Assembly: GCF_000214665.1 (NCBI RefSeq)
Contig: NC_015572.1
Coordinates: 4,526,001 to 4,590,000, forward strand
Source: Methylomonas methanica MC09
Lineage (GTDB): Bacteria; Pseudomonadota; Gammaproteobacteria; Methylococcales; Methylomonadaceae
Length of the DNA stretch: 64,000 nucleotides
Reading direction: 5' to 3'
Shown here: positions 27,276 through 35,814 of the stretch, piece by piece
Numbering within the stretch: the first letter of the stretch is position 1
Layout: every line of letters begins with the position of its first letter
Notes under the pieces: generated by a model
Told to the model about the DNA's origin: nothing
The model's database searches: none
Seen by the model: the letters and a program-made list of their open reading frames with translations, nothing else
Made by a program: the position numbers and the translations under genes

Positions 27276-29465
27276 GTGAATTCCGTGCCCCTATCCGACA
27301 TAAACATATCGCAAGCTCATCATTTGGCCTTGCTGTTTAGCGATGTGGCCGCGGGGCCGGGCTTACAGCGAAGTATTGAAGCGTTCGCCAACCAGTACGA
27401 TACCTACCTGCTGACCGATGCCGAGCAAATAATGCCCGAATTGTTGAGGGGTAATTTTGACGTATTATTTCTGGATATTGATGGCGAGGGGCTTGATGTT
27501 GACAAACTTTTGCCGCTAGTGCGACAGCAATTTTCATTGCCCGAACTCCCAATCCTGCTTTTATCCAGCCCGTTATCCGAAGTCAAACGTAACGCCGCCC
27601 TGGATAAGGGGGCTACCGATTTCATAACCAAACCCTTGACCGCCAATGACGTGGTTTTAAAAACCCGAAACGCACTGGCTTTTCGGCACTGCTTCAAAAA
27701 CCATCGGGCGGCCCGGGATCTGCTCGAACAGCAGGTCCGGATCAGAACCGCCAAGTTAAACATGCTGATCGACAGCGGCCTAATGATGTCGCGGGAAAAA
27801 AGCCGCGACCGTTTACTGGCGCACATCCTCCGCGAAGGCCAAAAACTGCTGCATTGCGATGGCGGCACCATTTTTCTGGTGACTCAAAATAAGTCCTTAC
27901 GCTTTGCCATTCGCACCCGCGACGACGTTCTGCCCTTCGAGGAAATCGAGCTGTACGACCCTGTATCCGGAAAAATTAACGATCGTTACGCATCCACCTA
28001 TGCGGCCAACCATAACAAGACTGTCATCATCAACAATGTGTACGACGAACAACGCTTCGACTGCAGCGGCACCCAAGCTTTTGATATAAAAACGGGCTAC
28101 CGGACCGTCTCGCTGCTCACCGTCCCGATGGCGCCGCGCAACGGTCAGGTAATCGGCATCCTGCAATTTATCAATGCGCTGGCCCCGGAAACCGGCGCCG
28201 TCATCCCTTTTCCGGACGACGTAGTCGAACTGGTGGAAGCCTTGGCGGCCCAATCCGCCGTCGCACTGGATAATTTGCAGCTGATTGAAGGCCAAAAAGC
28301 CACCACCGAAAGCATCATTCGGGTTCTGGCATCCGCCATCGACACCAAAAGCCCGCATACCGGCCATCATTGCGTGCGGGTACCGGAATTGGCCATGATG
28401 CTGGCCGAAGCCGCATGCAAACAAACCCAGGGTCCTTTGGCGCATTTTAATTTCGAGTCCGAAGACCAATGGCTGGAATTCAGGGTTGGCGCCTGGCTGC
28501 ATGATTGCGGCAAAGTCACCACGCCGGAATATGTGATCGAAAAAGCCACCAAGCTGGACATGCTGTTTAACCGCATACACGAAATCCGCATGCGCTTCGA
28601 AGTGTTATTGCGCGACGCGAATATCCGGCGGCTGGAAACCCTGCTGGAGGGAGGGAACGATCTGGAAGCCGATCAAAAATTCGACCGGGAAAAAGCCGAA
28701 CTCATCCGGGATTTTGCCTTTATCGCCGACTGCAACATGGGTCGGGAATCGATGCATCCCAGCGATTGCGAACGCATCAGAACCATCGGCGAAAAAACCT
28801 GGCTGCGCTATTTTGACGACACATTGGGACTTTCGCAGCAAGACACCATGCGTTTGCAAGCCGACGACAAGCCCGCTTTACCGGTAACGGAACAGCTACT
28901 TTCCGACAAACCCAAGCACATCGTGCCGCGCCCGCCCAATAAAGTGCCCGATCCGGCCTTGGGTATCAAAATGAACATCCCGGAAAATATGTTCAATTAT
29001 GGCGAAATTTACAACCTGTCCATCCAGAAAGGCACGCTGACAGCGGAAGAACGCTATAAAATTAACGAACACATCATCGAGACCATCAACCTGCTGGAAA
29101 AAATACCCTTTCCGGATTTTTTGCAACGGGTGCCCGAATACGCCACCACCCACCATGAGACCCTGGACGGACGCGGTTACCCGCGCAAACTGACCGAAAA
29201 AGACCTGTCCATCCCGGCGCGCATCATGGCCGTTGCCGATATTTTCGAAGCCATTACCGCTTCCGACCGGCCTTATAAAAAACCTTACAAACTGTCCGAA
29301 TCGCTAAAAATCCTCAGCAACATGAAAAACAACCGCCACATCGATCCCGATGTATTCGAGCTGTTTTTAACATCCGGGGTTTATAAAGAATTTGCCGTCA
29401 AATATTTATTGCCCGAACAAATAGACGACGTGGATATATACGAATTCATCGGGCCGTCCCCGTAG
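27276..29465 (+). CDS. Response-regulator-like protein with GAF and HD-GYP domains
   Basis: A 729-residue cytoplasmic protein starting with GTG. Order: receiver-like domain (about 12-130; putative phospho-site in LFLDIDGEG, Lys in FITKPL), linker helix, GAF domain (about 165-340), HD-GYP domain (about 350-700). The metal HD is in WLHDCGKV and the GYP loop in HHETLDGRGYP. Between them lies an unusually long insertion of about 190 residues. HD-GYP proteins hydrolyse cyclic di-GMP. The CHASE2-cyclase gene follows 44 bases downstream. Confidence 0.9.
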   Translation: MNSVPLSDINISQAHHLALLFSDVAAGPGLQRSIEAFANQYDTYLLTDAEQIMPELLRGNFDVLFLDIDGEGLDVDKLLPLVRQQFSLPELPILLLSSPLSEVKRNAALDKGATDFITKPLTANDVVLKTRNALAFRHCFKNHRAARDLLEQQVRIRTAKLNMLIDSGLMMSREKSRDRLLAHILREGQKLLHCDGGTIFLVTQNKSLRFAIRTRDDVLPFEEIELYDPVSGKINDRYASTYAANHNKTVIINNVYDEQRFDCSGTQAFDIKTGYRTVSLLTVPMAPRNGQVIGILQFINALAPETGAVIPFPDDVVELVEALAAQSAVALDNLQLIEGQKATTESIIRVLASAIDTKSPHTGHHCVRVPELAMMLAEAACKQTQGPLAHFNFESEDQWLEFRVGAWLHDCGKVTTPEYVIEKATKLDMLFNRIHEIRMRFEVLLRDANIRRLETLLEGGNDLEADQKFDREKAELIRDFAFIADCNMGRESMHPSDCERIRTIGEKTWLRYFDDTLGLSQQDTMRLQADDKPALPVTEQLLSDKPKHIVPRPPNKVPDPALGIKMNIPENMFNYGEIYNLSIQKGTLTAEERYKINEHIIETINLLEKIPFPDFLQRVPEYATTHHETLDGRGYPRKLTEKDLSIPARIMAVADIFEAITASDRPYKKPYKLSESLKILSNMKNNRHIDPDVFELFLTSGVYKEFAVKYLLPEQIDDVDIYEFIGPSP

Positions 29466-29509
29466 CAACCGCCAGCCGCGCCGTTCGACGCTTCCGCTAA
29501 CCTGACGCC

Positions 29510-31648
29510 ATGCTGCTAAAAGCCACTCCACTTCGCCTGGTGCTTGGTTGCAGTGTGTTGTTAACAGTCATAATCGGCTGCGGCAGTCTTTATCTGTGGG
29601 AGCCGCTACCGCTGCAAATCCTGCGTAACGCCACTTTCGATCAGTTCCAACGACTTAAACCGCGCGTTTACCATGACGCCCCGGTCAGGATTGTCGATAT
29701 TGACGAGGAAAGCCTGAAACGACTGGGCCAATGGCCGTGGCCGCGCACGCGGATTGCCGAGCTGTTGACAACTTTGCAAGCCGCCGAACCCGCAGCCATA
29801 GCCATCGACATTATCTTCGCCGAACAAGACCGCACCTCGCCGCAAGCCATGCTGAACTTTTGGCGGCTGTCCGACGAGAAAAAACAATTACTCGGCACTC
29901 TGCCGGACCATGACGCGGAGTTAGCCGAAGCCATTCGGCATAGCACCACGTCTCTGGGTTTTGCCTTGTCGGCTGCACAGTCCCCGCAAGCCCCGCCAGT
30001 CGTCAAAGCCCATTACGTGCAAATCGGCGCATCGCCGCTACCGTATTTATTGCCCTTTCAGGGCGCCCTATCGCCCTTACCCGTGTTGGAAAGCGCTGCC
30101 GTCGGCAATGGCGCGTTAACCTTTATTTCCGATGCCGACGGCGTGATCAGGAAAGTACCCTTGCTGTTGCGCTACCAAAACACCTTGGTACCGTCTCTGA
30201 CCGCGGAGAGCTTGCGACTGGCGCAAAAAGCAGACAACTATACGTTACGCAGCCAAGCGGACGGCTTGGGCTTGGCGGAAATCGGCATAGGCGATATTCG
30301 CGTGCCGACCACGCCCGGCGGGGAGATCTGGATCAACTACAGTCCGCCGGACAGCCGGCGCTACCTACCGGCGTGGCAGGTGCTGGCCGGCCGGATTGAC
30401 GAAAACCGCTTGCGCAATAAAATCCTGTTAATCGGTACCTCGGCTCAGGGCCTGATGGATTTGCGCTTTAGTCCGCTGGGCGGGGTCATTCCCGGCATCG
30501 AGGTCCACGCCCAGGCCCTGGAACAAATCCTCGCCGGCGTGCACTTGATCCGGCCGGGCTGGGCCAATGCCTTGGAAATGCTGGTTATCCTGGCGGGCGG
30601 TCTGCTGATCGGTGGCCTTGCCTTGGGTTACGGTGCAATCCTGTCTTTTTGCAGTTTTTTCCTGGCCTTGCTTTTGTTGTGGAGTGCCGCCTGGCTCGCC
30701 TACGCCGACTTTCGCCTGTTGATCGACCCCCTGGTGCCTTCGCTGATGCTGTTAGCGGTGTTTCTGTTTACCAGTATTTTTCGGCATATCTACAGCGAAC
30801 GCAGCCAACGCTGGGTCAAACAAGCCTTCTCGCGTTACATCTCGCCCAATCTGGTGGAGTATTTGATCAGCCACCCTGATGAACTGGAATTGGGCGGGCA
30901 GCGCCAAACCTGCAGTTTTGTATTCACCGACCTGGTTGACTTTACGTCGCTGATGGAAAGCCTGGATCCCAGCCAAGCCGTGAGTCTGTTAAACGCGTAT
31001 CTGGAAAACATGATCGCCATTGCCTTTTCCCATCACGGCACGTTGGACAGGATAGTCGGCGACGCCGTGGCCATCATGTTTTCCGCTCCCGTCAAACAAG
31101 CCGATCATCAGCGCCGGGCCATACTATGCGCATTGGAGATGCAACGCTATGCCGGCAGGTATGCCGCAGAACTGAATGCGCGGGGCATCGCGTTCGGCCA
31201 AACCCGTATTGGCGTGCACAGCGGAGACGTGATAGTCGGGAATTTCGGCGGCAAAACCATCTTCGACTACCGGGCCTTGGGCGATGTGGTCAATACCGCC
31301 TCGCGCCTGGAAGGCGCCAACAAATATCTCGGCACGCTGATCTGCGCATCAGCGGCCACCTTGTCCGGCTGCCCCGAAATTCCCAAGCGCCGTATCGGCC
31401 ATTTACTGGTAAAAGGTAAATCCATACCCTTGGAGGTTTACGAAGCGCTGGATACCGACACGCTTAACCCTTCGGCTCTGGCCGCCTATCAGACTGCCCA
31501 TGACCTAATGTGCGCCGCCCGGCCCGACGCCATCTCCGCCTTTCAAAACTTGGTGGCGTCGTATCCCGGCGACAAACTGGCTGCCTTTCACTTACATCGC
31601 CTATTGGCGGGCGAATCCGGCGATTTAATTGAATTGAGCCAGAAATAA
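29510..31648 (+). CDS. CHASE2-domain adenylate/guanylate cyclase
   Basis: A 712-residue membrane cyclase. N-terminal membrane helix (about 8-30), extracytoplasmic CHASE2 sensor (about 35-345; FDQFQRLKPR, AIDIIFAEQD), three close membrane helices (about 350-425), then a class III cyclase catalytic domain (about 455-640). The metal aspartates are in FVFTDLVDFT and DRIVGDAVAIMF; YRALGDVVNTASRLEGANK is the C2-type segment. It makes cAMP or cGMP in response to an envelope signal. It pairs with the FecR and HD-GYP genes upstream. Confidence 0.92.
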   Translation: MLLKATPLRLVLGCSVLLTVIIGCGSLYLWEPLPLQILRNATFDQFQRLKPRVYHDAPVRIVDIDEESLKRLGQWPWPRTRIAELLTTLQAAEPAAIAIDIIFAEQDRTSPQAMLNFWRLSDEKKQLLGTLPDHDAELAEAIRHSTTSLGFALSAAQSPQAPPVVKAHYVQIGASPLPYLLPFQGALSPLPVLESAAVGNGALTFISDADGVIRKVPLLLRYQNTLVPSLTAESLRLAQKADNYTLRSQADGLGLAEIGIGDIRVPTTPGGEIWINYSPPDSRRYLPAWQVLAGRIDENRLRNKILLIGTSAQGLMDLRFSPLGGVIPGIEVHAQALEQILAGVHLIRPGWANALEMLVILAGGLLIGGLALGYGAILSFCSFFLALLLLWSAAWLAYADFRLLIDPLVPSLMLLAVFLFTSIFRHIYSERSQRWVKQAFSRYISPNLVEYLISHPDELELGGQRQTCSFVFTDLVDFTSLMESLDPSQAVSLLNAYLENMIAIAFSHHGTLDRIVGDAVAIMFSAPVKQADHQRRAILCALEMQRYAGRYAAELNARGIAFGQTRIGVHSGDVIVGNFGGKTIFDYRALGDVVNTASRLEGANKYLGTLICASAATLSGCPEIPKRRIGHLLVKGKSIPLEVYEALDTDTLNPSALAAYQTAHDLMCAARPDAISAFQNLVASYPGDKLAAFHLHRLLAGESGDLIELSQK

Positions 31649-31704
31649 CGCCGAATATTTATTCATCCGCCGATATGTGGTTCCGCAATAGTCGAATTGG
31701 CTGT

Positions 31705-34700
31705 TTATCCGTTAAACCGGGCATTAAAATCAGCTAGCGGCTCGGGACAGCCAAACAAATATCCCTGAAAATATTGGCAACCGCAGCTCATCAAATAAGC
31801 GAGTTGCCGCTCGGTTTCCACCCCTTCGGCCACCACCTGTACATTCAGGCTTTGGCCCAGAGCCAGGATGGTACGGACGATAGCGGCATGATCACTCTCA
31901 TTGCTTAAGCCGCTGACAAAAGCACGGTCTATTTTTAACTGCGTCAGCGGCAGGCGTTGCAAATGGGTTAAAGAAGAATATCCGGTGCCGAAATCATCCA
32001 TCGAAAATCCTACGCCCAACTCTGTTGCGGCTTGCATCACGGCGACCGTATTTTCCACGCTGCCTAATAATAGATTCTCGGAAATTTCCAGCTTTAGCCG
32101 TCGCGGATCGGCACCCGTTTGGCTGAGCAGGGCTTGCAGCTGCTCCACAAAATTTTGTTGGCTCAACTGCTTGGCGCTGATGTTCACCGCCAAATTCAAT
32201 TCGGCCATCGCCGGTATCAGCGCCCAATTCGCCAAAGTCCCGCAGGCATCCAGCAAGGCCCGATTCCCCAAGGCCACTATCAAGCCGCTTTCTTCCGCCA
32301 AGCCAATAAATTCGCCCGGCGCCACCAGTCCGCGCAACGGATGCTCCCATCGCAACACCGCTTCAGCCCCTACCACTCGCCGCTGCCGGTCCAGCTGGAG
32401 CTGATAAAACAACTTAAACTGATTTTGCTCCAAGCCCATGCGCAAATCCGCCTCCAACGCGGCCCGCTTATTCAGGCCGGCCTGCATTTGCGGGTCGAAC
32501 AAACACAAGGTGTTGCGTCCCGCCTGTTTGGCCTGATACATCGCCATATCCGCCTGCTTCAACAAGTCCTCGCTGTCCAGACCCGAACCGTGAAACATCG
32601 CTACCCCGATACTGGCGCTGGAATAGTGTTCCACCATGGTGGTACCGCCTTCAGGGTTGACTTGATGCAAGCGATAGACCTGGTTCATTTCGTTGAGAAT
32701 CTTGTTGCCGATTTTTTGCGCATTAACCGCCGCGGCTTGCTGGTCCGTGGATAATTCCTCCAGCAAAATCACAAATTCATCCCCGCCGTGACGGGCCACC
32801 ATATCCACTTCCCGCACCGACCGGCAAAGACGCTTGCCGGCTTCAATCAGCAGTTGATCCCCAAAATTGTGTCCTTGAGTATCGTTTAAAATTTTGAAAC
32901 GGTCCAAGTCCAGAAACATCACGGCGCCGTAGCCGCCTTTGCGTTGATTGGCGATTAAAGCGGCCTCCAGCTTTTCGAGCAGCAACCGCCGGTTGGGTAA
33001 ATCCGTCAACGGATCGTAAAACGCCAGTTTATAAATCCGCGCCTCGTTCAGCTTGCGTTCGGTGATATCGGTAAAGGTCACTACGTAATGCGTCAAATGC
33101 CCCGACTCGTCAACCACCTTGGTAATGGACAACCATTGCGGATAATGCTCGCCATCCCTGCGGCAACTATCGACCTCGCCTTGCCAACATTGCCGGGCAT
33201 CGGCGTTATCCCAAACCGCCAGATCCAACGCCGTTTGTTGCGGCCAGCAAGCAATTTGTTGCGGGGTTTTACCGATACATTCCTCGGCCGCATACCCGGT
33301 TAACACGCTGAACATCAGGTTGACCCGGCGGATGGTTTTATCGGCATCGGTAATCATGATGCCTTCCTGACTATTCTCGAACACCGAAGCAGCCAAAGTG
33401 AGCTCGATTTCCGCCTGTTTGCGCTGCCTTTCACGGTCGAAATTGTCCAAGGCGTAAGAGATATCGTTTACCAAACCATTCAGCAGGGTAATGATATTGT
33501 CGGTAAAGAAATCAGCTTGCTCGGAATATACCGCCAGCCCGCCGATAATTTGCTTGTTTCGCAACAACGGAAAGGCGGCGACCGATTGAATGCCCGCCTC
33601 CCTGGCCAATTGATGCCAGATTTGCGTATCCGGTTCGCCGAGAAAATCATTCAAAATGCAGGGTTGTTTTTGGCGTATGGCGCGGGCCAACACCGCCTGA
33701 CCATAGGGCGAATGCGGGTCGATTTCAATATGCAGTTTATCGACATAGCCCGGCTCGCTATCACTATGCGTCAGCACATCGATACGGCCGGATGCATCCA
33801 GCATACCGACGAACACCAGGCGTAAGCGGATTTTTTCCACCAGAATATTGCAAATTCTGGTCAGCAAGCTGTGTTCGTCGGCTTCGCGAACAATGACGGC
33901 CACGCTTTCCGTCCACGCCGCATAAACCCTGTTCAACAAATCCAATTGTTGCTCGGAACTCACCAGGGTATCCAGCATGTGGTTCAATGACCGGCCCAGC
34001 TGACTGATTTCGTTATTGCCTTCCAGGCTGCTGCGTTCGTTACGGGCTCCGGTTTCAATGGCGGACGCCACCCCCATCAGGGACTGTAAGGGCTTGATCA
34101 AACTGGTCGATAACCACAGCGACACCAACAATAAAATCAGCACGGTCACTACGATAAACCGCAAACTGGCAATAGCAACTATCCGCAAATTGGCTTGAGT
34201 AGCCTTTTGATCCAATTCGATCCGCGCCCATCCCACTAAACGTTGATTCACGACAATGGGTACGGCCACGTCGATCATATACCGATCAGCCAGCAATACT
34301 TGCGTGGCTGGCGGCTGATCCAACAGGTGTTGGCTCAACTCATCGGTCACGTACAGGCCGGTCTCTTCGCTGCGCGTGGACGCCAGTACCCGCCCGCGCG
34401 GCGAAAGCACGAATGCTCTGACTAAGTTCGGGTTTTTTTGATAGCCCTGCAGAACCTCCTTCAGACCCACCACATCGTTCGCCAGCACCCAGGAGCTGCC
34501 GCTGCTCGCCAAACCATTGGCCAAGGTCTTTGCCCGCAAGATACTGGCCTGATCCAGAAAATTCTGTTGCTGTTTCAATAACAAACCGGCCAAGCTCAAC
34601 ATCATGATTAAAGAAACGCCACCGAAAGCCAATGCCAGCCGCCGGTGTATGGACTCCCGCCCGAAACGGCGCAGCAACTCCCACAAGCGAAATCGGAAAA

Positions 34701-34710
34701 AGGCAGTCAT
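31705..34710 (-). CDS. Membrane sensor with HAMP, GAF, PAS, GGDEF and EAL domains
   Basis: A 1001-residue protein. Membrane helices at about 27-48 and 172-198 enclose a periplasmic sensor; then HAMP (about 200-255), GAF (about 270-430), PAS (about 440-560), GGDEF (about 565-730) and EAL (about 745-1000). The GGDEF active site is intact (HGGDEF) and the inhibitory RxxD site is present five residues before it (REVD). The EAL motif reads EAV, with DDFGTGYSSL and AEGVET conserved, so c-di-GMP hydrolysis may also occur. ATGA overlap with the PhnD-like gene upstream suggests that protein feeds its sensor. Confidence 0.92.
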   Translation of the reverse strand: MTAFFRFRLWELLRRFGRESIHRRLALAFGGVSLIMMLSLAGLLLKQQQNFLDQASILRAKTLANGLASSGSSWVLANDVVGLKEVLQGYQKNPNLVRAFVLSPRGRVLASTRSEETGLYVTDELSQHLLDQPPATQVLLADRYMIDVAVPIVVNQRLVGWARIELDQKATQANLRIVAIASLRFIVVTVLILLLVSLWLSTSLIKPLQSLMGVASAIETGARNERSSLEGNNEISQLGRSLNHMLDTLVSSEQQLDLLNRVYAAWTESVAVIVREADEHSLLTRICNILVEKIRLRLVFVGMLDASGRIDVLTHSDSEPGYVDKLHIEIDPHSPYGQAVLARAIRQKQPCILNDFLGEPDTQIWHQLAREAGIQSVAAFPLLRNKQIIGGLAVYSEQADFFTDNIITLLNGLVNDISYALDNFDRERQRKQAEIELTLAASVFENSQEGIMITDADKTIRRVNLMFSVLTGYAAEECIGKTPQQIACWPQQTALDLAVWDNADARQCWQGEVDSCRRDGEHYPQWLSITKVVDESGHLTHYVVTFTDITERKLNEARIYKLAFYDPLTDLPNRRLLLEKLEAALIANQRKGGYGAVMFLDLDRFKILNDTQGHNFGDQLLIEAGKRLCRSVREVDMVARHGGDEFVILLEELSTDQQAAAVNAQKIGNKILNEMNQVYRLHQVNPEGGTTMVEHYSSASIGVAMFHGSGLDSEDLLKQADMAMYQAKQAGRNTLCLFDPQMQAGLNKRAALEADLRMGLEQNQFKLFYQLQLDRQRRVVGAEAVLRWEHPLRGLVAPGEFIGLAEESGLIVALGNRALLDACGTLANWALIPAMAELNLAVNISAKQLSQQNFVEQLQALLSQTGADPRRLKLEISENLLLGSVENTVAVMQAATELGVGFSMDDFGTGYSSLTHLQRLPLTQLKIDRAFVSGLSNESDHAAIVRTILALGQSLNVQVVAEGVETERQLAYLMSCGCQYFQGYLFGCPEPLADFNARFNG

Positions 34711-35684
34711 GGCTTTAGCGACAGCACGGTTTGATTGAAGCGCCGCACAAATGCCTCGACCGGCGCATAAGTTTGATCGTTGGCGGCTTCAAACCGCGAT
34801 ACCGGCACGGCGGCCAGCATGGCCCGGCCCGCTTCGCTATCCTGCAGCGAAAATAACAGGCCGGAAAACTTATCGATTACGCCGGCGGGTATGTCTTTTC
34901 GGACCACCCAGCCGTTGTTCTGCAACGGCTCCGTTTGCCACTTTACGACCAATTCGCCCGCTTGCAGCGGGTACTCCGCTAAAAATAATTTCCAGGGTAC
35001 GGGCCAAGTAGCGGCGGCGGCCACATCGCCCATCAGCACGTGCATGATCGATGACTCCTGCGAACCCACATAGTGGTTTTCGATGTCCCGGTTTACATTC
35101 AATCCATGGGTATGCAGAAAATATTGCGGCATCATAGTGGCGGCCAGAGCCGTTTTTGCGGGGTATGCAACCGCCTTGCCCTTTAGATCGGCCACACTGT
35201 TAATACCGCTGTCCCGGCGCACCAAGATAATGCCGCGAAAGTCGTCATCGTCCGCCATTTTTCCGAACACCCGATATCCGTGTTTTAGAGCATTGATGGT
35301 TTGATAGGGATTGGGCATGGCAATGTCGAAATGCCCTTCATAGAGTTTTTTATCGAATTCCTGATAATTGCGCGACGCTTCCAGTTTAAACTCGATTTCC
35401 GGAATCTGCTGGTTGATATATTCGACTATAGGCCCGTAAACTTCAAACAGCCGTTTGGGGTTGTGTAGCGGGTGAATACCGACAATGTACTCTTTTATCT
35501 GTTTCCTGGGCAGGACGCTGAAGGTCGGTTGATAATGCGGGAGGGACTTGGGACTGAGGTAATCCCGCAACTGATGCAGCCAGCCGCCGGCATCCGCTGT
35601 TTCGAATGTGTCGGCATAACCCGGGCTCGAGCAGATCAGCCAGAACAAACAGCACACACCCAAAATCCGCCTAAAGTTCATCAT
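34707..35684 (-). CDS. PhnD-family periplasmic binding protein
   Basis: A 325-residue exported protein (signal peptide to about GYA) of the phosphate/phosphonate-binding type. Landmarks: GIHPLHNPKRLFEVYGPIVEYIN, YEGHFDIAMPNPYQTIN, DLKGKAVAYPAKTALAAT and QESSIMHVLMGDVAAAATW. No ABC permease or ATPase is nearby. Instead its stop overlaps the start of the GGDEF-EAL sensor gene, implying it is a ligand-binding accessory for signalling. The ligand is unknown. Confidence 0.85.
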   Translation of the reverse strand: MMNFRRILGVCCLFWLICSSPGYADTFETADAGGWLHQLRDYLSPKSLPHYQPTFSVLPRKQIKEYIVGIHPLHNPKRLFEVYGPIVEYINQQIPEIEFKLEASRNYQEFDKKLYEGHFDIAMPNPYQTINALKHGYRVFGKMADDDDFRGIILVRRDSGINSVADLKGKAVAYPAKTALAATMMPQYFLHTHGLNVNRDIENHYVGSQESSIMHVLMGDVAAAATWPVPWKLFLAEYPLQAGELVVKWQTEPLQNNGWVVRKDIPAGVIDKFSGLLFSLQDSEAGRAMLAAVPVSRFEAANDQTYAPVEAFVRRFNQTVLSLKP

Positions 35685-35814
35685 CCAAGAGTACCTTTCA
35701 ACCGCTTAATCGGCGTTGCAACCTTATGCCGCCGTTGCAATTTATTATCCACGAATATTCTAACCGCTATTAGCAGCTAAACTTGTCCTTGCATTCCCCA
35801 TTGGAGCAATAAAT

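Noticed and set aside
35740..35755. DnaA-box-like TTATCCACG
   Set aside because: A single near-match in a promoter region; no cluster, no AT-rich unwinding element and no dnaA nearby.
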